Shown one piece after another: positions 55,251-64,000 of a DNA stretch of 64,000 bases. Position 1 is the first letter of the stretch. Each line of letters starts with the position of its first letter. Both the position numbers and the translations under genes were made by a program. Origin of the DNA: Ophioderma brevispina (lineage: Eukaryota; Echinodermata; Ophiuroidea; Amphilepidida; Ophiodermatidae); contig JAMKCH010035213.1 in assembly GCA_023653785.1 (NCBI GenBank), positions 1 through 64,000 on the forward strand, read 5' to 3'. The notes under the pieces are model-generated. The model was given only the letters and a program-made list of their open reading frames with translations, was not told where the DNA came from and ran no database searches.

Positions 55251-58200
55251 CAATAAAAAAAAATGGTTAAATATGAAATTTCAAAATAAGTCATTCTTAC
55301 TTGACTTTCTTGCTTTTGACAGTCCAGAGACATAACAATTTAGTTACGATACACAAAATCGATTTTGTGCTACTTTTATGGATGGGCAGAGTGTTTTCGC
55401 GCGCGCAATTATGCCATCGGTCTTGAAGCCACAAGATTGCAACTTGACAAAGTAAACAAACGTACAGTAAACAAAAGAAGTCTGTTTTCTCGACACAAAT
55501 TTATAGTCACAACCCAGTTCAATGATAAATAATAAACAATACAAATATTTATTGCACGTTTATGAAGTGGAGCTTTGAATTTATAACAAAACTTTGGTAT
55601 TATGTTAAAACAATGCCAGAATGGGTATATAATGCAACCAAAATAAACACTCCATGTCCCGGCGGTAAGGTCTTATTTTCGTTACTGAAGTTACGTTAGA
55701 AGACCAATGGCGACTATCCGCTAAATCGACTCACTTAGCCAACCCAATTACATTAATCTAAACAGACCTCTACACGTTTTGGCATATAGCTAGAAAACGC
55801 TATTTTGATCAACTTTTCTCATGCAACAAAAGAATTTTGGATGAAGAAATTTTTGAGAAAAAAACATCTGAATTTTGAATATTTTTTGGGGATGTTTAGT
55901 TAAAAACAGTTTTTCAAATTTGCCGTTGCCTTCCTCTCTTCCACCAGACCACAACAGTTTGATTGCGTGGGAAAGAGATTAATTATGTAGCGTATGGGAT
56001 GTTTTGTTAAGGATGGACAGTATATTTACCATTTACCCCTCGTCGCACCCATCGCCAAAGATTTCCCAATCGCCAAAGATTTTTTGTCCATCACCGATCG
56101 GTGTGTGGTGATACTTTGCAATCATGCAACATCGTAAATAAAAGCTACAAAATGATTATAAAATCTGAAAATAAAAGCCGGAGCCTGAACATATAGGATT
56201 GCTGTGGATTTGCACTTGTTATATTGCTGTTGCCCGGGGAGCTGCGCAGCACCAGGCACTGCCATGTCTGCATATCATGCATGTGATTCTGTGGGCATGC
56301 GATGCAGAATCCCCAGCACTATGCAAAAGGCTAGACTGGTCATCGTTCGTGAAATGCAATTGCCCCAACATGCTTTGTGTAGATTGTGTTTTGAAAAATT
56401 TTCATACTATAGCATTGTTTTATGGCTTCACTGTTAGTCTACTGTTCCACATGCTGGAACCAGCAACGCCATACAACATATCACACTGTAAATCTGTACT
56501 ACCAGCAATGATGCAGAATGTAAAGGGCCGGCATGCCTCATTGCACCAACAATTGGGTTTATGTTGCATAAGAGAATGTCAAGTTGTGGTGTGTAAAACA
56601 GTGAAAACTTTATGAAGCATAGACTAGGCCTACAGTTCCCGCAAATAAATCGTGGCCAGCGTGGAACACGTGTGTACGCACATAGCAACGCGGTTATGCA
56701 TGGGCGTATTTTAGTCCTGATTATCATGACCAGATAGTCTTAACTTTTTTTAGTTGCTGTGATCAGAGACCCCATCTAGTCCATGATGATTGTGTGTATT
56801 GAATAAATGACCACTATAAAATAAAGGGGGAAATGACCGTTTAAGGATATATGTTTTCATCTTATGATTGGCCCTTCACTCCAAAACCACCATCTGTAAG
56901 TTTCGTCGCGCCGATATTTCATCCTTTTGAATGTGAGAGCTAAAAACGTGATTTTGTAATCCCCATAGACTAATGTAAATTAATATTGGTCGACCAAAAT
57001 GGGGCACATTTTCGCTCATAACTTTCCAAATCAACATCCTTTGGCTCTAAGATTTCACATGTAAATGAGAAAAATATAGCTTTCTTCTGATAACCAAAAT
57101 GTTGACCACTTCCGTAAAATATGTGGCTTCTGGACGAGGATATTAGCAATCGGCGCGGGCCATGGACCTTTAAGCCAAGATACACAGACAGCTTCTGCTC
57201 TAACTTTACGTAGTCCGAGGTTGCTCTGACTAGACACTCAAATTGGGTTGTGGTCGCCCGGGCTATGACTTGTCAGCTAACTTTGCAGCTTCAAAATGGC
57301 TTAAATATTCACTATTTCCAATAAACGTTATATTGTAGGCATTCCTTGAGTCTTCTGCATCATGTGACAACAACAAACAAAAACATTTTTCCATATTTAA
57401 ATTCACATTATGAAATTTTCAGGTGAAACTTACCCTTGTGGTCTACATTGGGCTGCCCCAATTTGGCAGCCGGTCATTTGACATGAATTTTTTTGGACAA
57501 TTGTAGCATCGGTTACAAATTGGAAGACAATTATTCTACAGACTCTAGAGGATGCTATGTATGTCAAAATAAAATAGATTTTTCTTTTTATTTAGGACGG
57601 ATACATCTCAAACATCTCAACCTTAAATGGCATTGAACTCCACAGAACAGTTGTAACTTTGTCACCAAAGGTTATTGTCCAGATTTTAAAAAGATGCCAC
57701 ACGTACAATTTTGAACGAGCATATTATGCAGCTCTGAAATGCAAGCACGTACGCTGTTTCTTACGCTGAACGCTATATGGTCGCGGCAGGTGTCTATTAC
57801 GCTGCCACGATTCTTCTGCTGAAACTGTAGTGTCACGGTTCCGTAACGCTATGGATATTTCGTGATTTTAGCGATTAAAATTATATTGTTGTATTTAAAA
57901 TTGAATTAAAACATTCTATTCAGCAGTAATGGGGGAGTGTTTCTCTTGCTAATGGTACCTTTAAAACTGTAATTTTGTGGTTTTGATAGCAAAAATGAAG
58001 TGATTTCTCTTCCCGGTGCAAATTTGGCACGCTTAGTAAAATTTGCAAAAATTCAAAAAAAAAAAAAAAAAAAAGTACATTATACATTAGGGATAGAATT
58101 CCAAACCTGATGATTTCCACTGCAGAAGTGTATGGGCGTGATCCCAGTCTGAGAATGAGAACTGGGTCTAGTTGAAGCAGTTTCCAGTTATAAAGTTGTA

Positions 58201-59139
58201 ACTGTATACCTTAACAGCTTGTTCTGGATTAAATCCAGGTAGTACTGAGTATTTCTGTAAAAATATAAAGCCACAAACGTTAGAGGTGCTTGTTCCGATT
58301 TATGTGTATTACGTTCTCTACTTGATATGAGAGCATGGCACTTGCACATACATCCCATCAAGTACTGTGGGAAACAATCTTTGCGGTTTTTATGCCAGAC
58401 GCAATAATGCATGCTGCAAAGCCCTATTCAATACTATGCTAATATTGATGGTTAACCACTAAACTTTTTGTTTATATCTTGCCAATGAAATGGTTTTGAG
58501 GGCTCAAATTTCAGGACGACAATGAGAAAAATACGGCCTTTCATCTGATATCAAAATCGATACTACTTCCGGGTAAATCAGGGGAGTCCCAAAGACGATC
58601 GGAACACGCACCTTTAACTTCTGAACTTTAGAAGTAAGGATTTTATCCTCATTGCATGCACACAGCCAAAGTTACATGCATTTGTGCATGTAAAACCCCT
58701 CTAAATCGAACCCTGCTCATTTTTTTGTTACGATCCCGGGTGGAAATCGTACTCGTAGGGAGTTTTACAGCTGATTGAAGAGTCACACGCTGTCTTTAGC
58801 AACTTTATTGATATTGCGCATGCGCAAAAACACAATTGCGTTGCCCGTCGTGAAGTGGTCCCTGTTGACCAGGGGGGGGTAGGACATGCCAACCTAACAG
58901 CAACAGCAAATTCAAAACGGCATCAACTTCCGGGTGCTAGTCTGTTTCAAAGACTTAACGAATTCCATATCTATTCAAATGTTAATCACTTTACCAAGTT
59001 TAAAAACTAAAATACTTTTTACCGTGTCACTCATCCAGAAAAGTTGCACTAAACCTCCATTTTTGTTTCTGCACGTCATTCCATTAGGTAGAGGATAACG
59101 CTCGTTCAAACCCCTTTGACCGATGATCATCGCCGCGCT
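55251..59139. other. Repeat-poor stretch, no gene recognised
   Basis: The 138-codon open frame at 56,199-56,615 is overlapped by a shorter frame and has no recognised motif. 57,050-57,130 and 58,525-58,600 are diverged direct copies of one repeat ('aatgagaaaaata..gc(c)tttc.tctgata.c(c)aaaat..tactaccacttcc'). Smaller items are a short tandem of 'atcgccaaagattt' at 56,051-56,085 and an A-run at 58,048-58,068. Confidence 0.4.
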
Positions 59140-59665
59140 CGTAAAACAGGTCGTAAAACTATTGTATTGGTACAATACCAACACGAGATCAATATTAATG
59201 CTGAATGCATGTGCATCAACATTGCACATGCATTCAGCATTAATGCATGTGCATCAACATTGCAGCGATGTACATAGCGACATATATTGTAAGAATTGTG
59301 CATTTCTTTATAAAAGCATGAAACTTGGCATAAATGTTTACAATTAAATACTGATTATTGATTATTTTAAGATATGGAACCACGTCACCGTCAATCATCT
59401 TCAAGGTCAAACAAGGTCATTTGGGGTCATTTGAGATCATTTATTAAAAGTAGGAGATAGCATGTTCCTAAGATGAGTTACATTGATTCTAGTTTTTACT
59501 CGTACTGAGACCCTTGGCGATTGTTAAAATGGACGTCCCATTGCCATATTTACCACAGCATTGTAATGTACATCGATGCAATGTTGATGCACATGCATTC
59601 AGCATTAACATTGATCTCGTAGTACGTTGTTATTTCCAATGTAATCAAAATCTTATTTTATAGTA
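59140..59665. mobile_element. Fold-back element with GCTGAATGCATGTGCATCAAC arms
   Basis: 'gagatcaatattaatgctgaatgcatgtgcatcaacattgca' at 59,184-59,225 is mirrored at 59,578-59,626, with looser pairing outward. A further local copy of the motif, partly in reverse (cacatgcattcagcattaatgcatgtgcatc), follows the left arm at 59,225-59,257. Confidence 0.75.
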
Positions 59666-60920
59666 TTTATGTTTTTAGGAAATATACAGATGAATAAATT
59701 CTGTTATCAATGGAGCATATTCAACGAGTAGGCCTAGGGCTAGGCCTGGCCCTATATCAATTTATTTTTGCCATTTTGGTTTTCAATACATCTTGGTGGG
59801 CAAGGGGGCTGGGGGGGCAACATTTCACAGAGCGGATACTGTCGGGATGAAGAAGGGGGTTCGCATATTAACTTGAGCAATATTTTTTTTGGGGGGAGAG
59901 CAAAGCACCCAATAAAAGTCAAAGCTCAATCATTTAAGATGGTTCTCTGAACAGTGGCAGCACCAGAAATGGGTTTTTTGGGGGTATCGAGCAATAATGG
60001 CACATTTTTTGAAGAACGCCCCCAATTTTCAAAATTTGATATTTTGGCACAGTTACGTTGGTAATTGACTAGGGAACTATGTCCCTGTATCTCTTCAATG
60101 AAATGTTCATGGTTATGTATTAAGCTTAAAGAGATAAGAGGACATTTCCAGGAAAATATGCCCCTCCCATTTTTTAAACAATTTTACCATTATATTAAAT
60201 CAAACCTGGAGGGAATAAGCCGTAAAAGCCATCTTCATGTAATAATATGCTTTTGTATTTTCTGTCGTGCATGACAGATATCCGAGTATGCTTGTTTATG
60301 GGGCCGATCAGGAGAGTAGGCAAGTTCAAAACTTACTTTGTTGTTTTCTTTTCTTTGTTCAATAAACCTACGAAATGTCCTCGGTTGGTATTCTACAAGA
60401 AAGTGCAAATTTATACAAATTTGTATCCTCAGAAAATATCCTCGTGTCCCTTTAAATGAAGAAGACCCTCTTTGATTAAGTCACGAATAGATCTATGAAA
60501 ATGTTTATATGTTAGAGTTATGCAACCTTATTCTGCATGCTTTAATGTATTTTGACCTCATTTGACCTTTTGTGAACTCTAGGTGACATTGAACTTGATG
60601 AAGGTGGTTCCATATCCAATTGTTTTCCAAATTTAATTCTCTACCTCTCTGCGAAATATGATGCTTTTATAACAAAATGCACAATTTTTACCATTATCTG
60701 GTTAACTAACATTACAATGTTGTAGTAAATATGACCAACTTTGGGACAAAATTGAGAAAACGGGCAACTTCGGGCACTGTCAAGTTTGGTGTCATTGTTT
60801 AGATAAGGCATTTTTCTTCCCAATTCAAGTTAGATTTCGTCTCCAAATATCATACTTTAAGAAATACGGGGTTACAAAACATCCAAGTTTTCAAAAACTA
60901 GAATCAATTTAACTCATCTT
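59380..60920. repeat. Inverted repeat pair sharing 'ctaagatgagtta'
   Basis: 59,375-59,510 read in reverse matches 60,570-60,615 ('gatatggaaccac' and the GGTCA-rich text) and 60,888-60,935 ('aaaactagaatcaat..aactcatcttaggaacatgctatct'). It overlaps the fold-back at 59,140, so the elements are nested or share an origin. Confidence 0.6.
59404..59439 (+). repeat. AGGTCA array with exact 10 bp period
   Basis: AGGTCA (59,404), AGGTCA (59,414), GGGTCA (59,424) and AGATCA (59,434) all lie on the same strand, one per 10 bp. A degenerate mirror copy (gacctcatttgacctttt) is at 60,554-60,571. Direct AGGTCA repeats with four spacer bases match the DR4 site of nuclear receptors, but here they sit inside a repeat. 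Confidence 0.7.
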
Positions 60921-61676
60921 AGGAACATGCTATCTTCGATTTTTTGGACTGAAATACTCAGAATTTCGGCTGTAATCGACTCAATCTCTTTGTTTCGTCT
61001 CCACATGTAAACAAACCACTGCGAATCGGGGATATACCTTTCTGCGCATAGGTCTAGCTTGTTCACTGAGCGTGCCCCGCCCTGTCGGCGATGATTATGG
61101 AACATGAAAGAGTACTCCCTGCTGAGAAGTGGCCTTTGTTGGTCTAGGCTTTTACCGAGTGGCCAAGTGATAAATTGGTAAAATCGTCGTTGCGATGCAG
61201 ATAGGGAAGGAGCTTTCTCCTTCTCTCCTATCGCCATGGTCAGATGAAACCAAAATAGTTGAAAGCCTAGTATTACATCCAAGTTTTCAAAACAGAATCA
61301 TTGTCTCATCTTAGGAACATGCTATCTCCGATTTTTTGGACTGAAATACTCAGATTTCGGCTGTAATCGACTCAATCGCTTTGTTTTCGTTTCCACATGT
61401 ACACAAACCACGGCGCATCGGGACATACCTTTCTGTGCACATGTCATATCTTGTTCAACTGAGCGTGCCCCGCTTCTGTCGGCGCTGATCATGGAACATA
61501 AAGAGTACTCCCTGCCGATAGTGCCTTTGTGGGTCTTCTTTTACAATGGGTTCCAAGTGATATAATTGGGATAATCGTCGTTGCGTAATGCAATTAGAGT
61601 AGAGCTTTCTCCTTCTCTCCTACCTCCATGGTCAGATGAAACCAAAATAGTTGAAAGCCTAGTATTTTTCTTCAAT
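60879..61676 (-). repeat. Two-copy tandem repeat, unit ~396 bp
   Basis: 60,879-61,274 and 61,275-61,676 match from 'acatccaagttttcaaaa' to 'gttgaaagcctagtatt'. The copies differ by scattered gaps and substitutions. Minus-strand 61,282-60,914 is open in the first copy and broken in the second; no family recognised. Confidence 0.9.
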
Positions 61677-61729
61677 GTGATGTACAGAACGACTTACTTG
61701 TGTCGAGATATAATATTGAAAAAAAAAAT

Positions 61730-61757
61730 CGGTTTTCGAGTGTACCATTTTTTAGAC
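61730..61757 (-). repeat. Transposon-end-like sequence (reverse)
   Basis: The reverse complement reads tacggcctgtctaaaaaatgg, like 55,222. No internal coding sequence was found to connect the two. Confidence 0.4.
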
Positions 61758-62105
61758 AGGCCGTATAAGCAAGATTTGCTTAGTAATGATATGCCAGTTG
61801 GAACGCCAACGTTAACGACATATAACCGTTAAACAATCAATTTTAAGGATTCGAACTTTGGTGAGTGGCATGAGCACTCGTGGGTAGGAGGGCCGCATTT
61901 TTTCGCGCGGTTTCCATTAGCAATGATGGTGCCATTTTTTTCGAGCGTGAATTCGTTCACCTTTTTACATTCAAAATTAAGTAGGACGTCATAATTTAAA
62001 TTTAAAATACACCAGTACTCAATCAAATCAACCGTTTAGCTTCCTTTCATCATTCTATAGCACATTCAAGATGTTACGAACAATGAAAACATGCTGCATT
62101 CCAGC
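61758..62105. other. Nothing assignable
   Basis: Short open frames only; no recognised repeat partner. Confidence 0.4.
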
Positions 62106-62389
62106 AATACAGGGTGTCCCAAAAAAGTGGTGCAAGCAGATAAACTCCGATTTCTCAAAAACTGCTGAAGCTGTGGAATTTCATTTTAATGGAGGATATT
62201 AACTATTGTGCAAATCTCATGACAATCCGCCCACGAAAGCCAGAGATATGACGGATTATTAAAGGCCATCTGTTTTTTCACCCATTCCAATGGGACTTAC
62301 ACAGTTAACATCATTTATCCGTTCTGCTTTCGAGTGAGCGATTTCCAACACATTGAATGATACTGCTTTATTCATGGCATACCCCTTTG

Positions 62390-62816
62390 TATCTCCTCTT
62401 AACTTACCATTTCATTTATAAATACTCTTAAGTCAGACATCATGTTTGTCCTAGTTTGTCCTGTCCTGTATATTTTGTCTCGTCTCCGCCCCCCCCCCTT
62501 GTTTTTGTTTCGTATTTTAATCATATCTTTTGTAACTTTTCAATTTATTGACCCTTTTTGTATGTAGAGGGCACTGCGACCTCACGCCTCGCGTTTAGCA
62601 GTGTCCTCGTCCCTTCACAATGTATACATTCCAAAATACTGCTTTGTATTGTTTTTCTGTAATAGTATCACCTATATTTGTCATTACTTTTGAAAAATGT
62701 GTTTTCATTTAACCTCTTTGTACATTATCTATGGTTATCTATATATTAAGGTTTATCATCTGTTTATTTTGTATACATGTTTTGTGAAGAGGCAAAATAA
62801 ATCTGAATCTGAATAC
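62390..62816 (+). mobile_element. LINE 3' end inserted in the TIR element
   Basis: Ends in 'gaggcaaaataaatctgaatctgaata' (62,788-62,815), the short tandem tail typical of CR1/L2-type LINEs. Upstream is C/T-rich 3' untranslated sequence with 'gagggcactgcgacctcacgcctcgcg'. The 5' limit is uncertain. Confidence 0.6.
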
Positions 62817-63617
62817 CATTAATATTAACAACTGGGGAACAACAAAATACACACGATATTAGTTTTTAGATTTATTAAATGACAAATAGGCATTAGAAAT
62901 AAAAAAAACACCAATGATTAAGCCTACAGTCGCTCATCCTAAACAATTATGATCAGCACAAATCAAATCTTTGACTTCAGTCTATTTTGTTATATCTACC
63001 TGTGCGGTTTTCGTGGTAAATAGCATTTTGCTAAATAAACTTGAAAACTAAGCAGCACATGTGTTTTAATACCATAGTCACATTTCTTTTGACAATAAAA
63101 TAAAATAGCTTAGTGGCATGAAAGTCCTTTTTCAGCAGTAACCTGTTTGCCTGGCATCTGTTAATCGGACCCAACTATGTAATAACACAACAGATACGAT
63201 TTCTGTGAGGTTTCCCGTCGTTGTGAAGGTTTTATAAATAACACAATTGGAAGAATGTGCCATTAATTTTCACTGAACTAAGCTAAGAGGAGCACTTTAT
63301 TGATTAATTTCACTACTTTAACAATTGACTTGAATCTAAATTTCATAAATATCCAATGCTTTCTTAAAATCTGTTCAATGTACATGCATTTCACCCGACA
63401 ATGAATATTTCAACAGGTAACCTCTTTAGAATAGAAGTTATTGTTAGACAATATGTAACATGTTTGTTCAGATACAGCACTCTATTAATTTAGTCTATTA
63501 CCTCTGCTGCCCATTATTGAAAATGCAGTATTCTGATTGGTCAGTTTACTGCCCATTATTCTGCAATAATGGGTCGCCAATGCATTTTCTTATTAAATGA
63601 AGCTGTTTTAGGTAATA

Positions 63618-63832
63618 GAAGGTGATATGTTACTTAAGAAATAAAGGGTTTGCAGTATCATTTATGGGCTCATAATGTATCCTCGGCCAGAAAAACTTTC
63701 AAATAATGGGCTCGGCTGCGCCTCGCCCATTATTTAGTTTTTTCTGACCTCGGACACATTATTCGCCCATAAACATGATAAATGACACTGCAAACCCTTT
63801 ATTTCTTAAGTAACATATCACCTTCGGGTTCT
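63618..63832. mobile_element. Near-perfect ~215 bp palindrome
   Basis: Arms of about 100 bp: 'gaaggtgatatgttacttaagaaataaagggtttgcagt' at 63,628 is mirrored exactly at 63,786-63,825, with small gaps nearer the centre. The centre is 'aataatgggctcggctgcgcctcgcccattatt'. Few mismatches, so a young or gene-converted fold-back element. Confidence 0.85.
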
Positions 63833-64000
63833 GAGGCTATCATTTAGTCAATGCACACGATTGAGCCACAGATCTATCTGATGTACCGATAATCACTAAC
63901 TCTGTAAATCCCATTGGAATGGATGAAAAACAGGTAGTCTTTAATAATCGTTTATATCTCTGGTTTGCGTGGGCGGATTGTCATGGGATTTGCACAAATT

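Larger units (their letters stand above)
62106..64000. mobile_element. TIR element running off the right edge
   Basis: Begins TACAGGGTGTCCCAAAAAAG at 62,106. An inner part of the left arm (62,205-62,320; 'catgacaatccgcccacg', 'ccattccaatggga') is mirrored at 63,890-64,000 ('cgtgggcggattgtcatggga'), so the matching outer end lies just past the window. No transposase is visible; the interior holds a LINE 3' end and a palindrome. Preceding TA fits a TA target. Confidence 0.75.

Noticed and set aside
56199..56615. 138-codon plus-strand frame rich in Cys and His
   Set aside because: Cys/His are not in a regular metal-binding pattern, an overlapping frame is nearly as open, and no splice or promoter support.

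Overview
This is eukaryotic (animal) genomic DNA: introns with GT/AG borders, tRNA-derived SINEs, LINEs, an LTR retrotransposon and many fold-back DNA elements, and no bacterial features. The organism is probably a marine invertebrate deuterostome (echinoderm or hemichordate-like). I infer this from the SINE style, the GGTCA-rich and 'gcgcgaagcgcg' repeats, and an LTR element with the Gmr1-type pol order that has been described from deuterostomes. The taxon is not proven.

The only host gene I recognise is a member of the arthropod-type hemocyanin/prophenoloxidase (type-3 copper) family, present as two paralogous blocks on the + strand. Block A (about 603-10,925) carries exons for the middle domain (EGYDPHL), the CuB site (ETAMRDP...HR), the FPGIVV linker, the Ig-like C-terminal domain and the C-terminal tail. 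Its 5' part lies off the left edge. The second locus begins with a probable exon at 28,229-28,607 and continues after an intron of about 8 kb at 36,944-51,068. In this locus the middle-domain and CuB exons plus part of a LINE are tandemly duplicated (units 37,062-40,951 and 40,952-44,754). Exon order, splice borders and reading phase follow the family's protein order, but every copy is interrupted by small indels. They are either pseudogenes or the sequence is an unpolished long-read assembly.

Between the two loci (15,034-23,451, - strand) lies a complete LTR retrotransposon with LTRs of about 1.73 kb and a GTCTT target duplication. Its RT/RNase H are gypsy-like, but integrase lies upstream of RT, which is the Gmr1 arrangement. 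Its protease, RT active site and frames are broken.

The rest is repeat-dominated: LINE pieces (23,990-24,930; 26,196-26,350; 39,110-40,951; 42,955-46,085; 46,150-46,345; 62,390-62,816), three SINE-like elements, and at least seven palindromic or terminal-inverted-repeat elements of 0.2-1.8 kb. Several of these are present in one hemocyanin block and absent at the matching place in the other, so the two blocks act as filled/empty site pairs. The right end (55-64 kb) is a nest of inverted and tandem repeats, with a TIR element running off the edge. Large parts (11.2-13.5, 24.9-26.2, 29-36.9, 48.6-50.6 and 55.3-59.1 kb) contain nothing I can assign to a gene.
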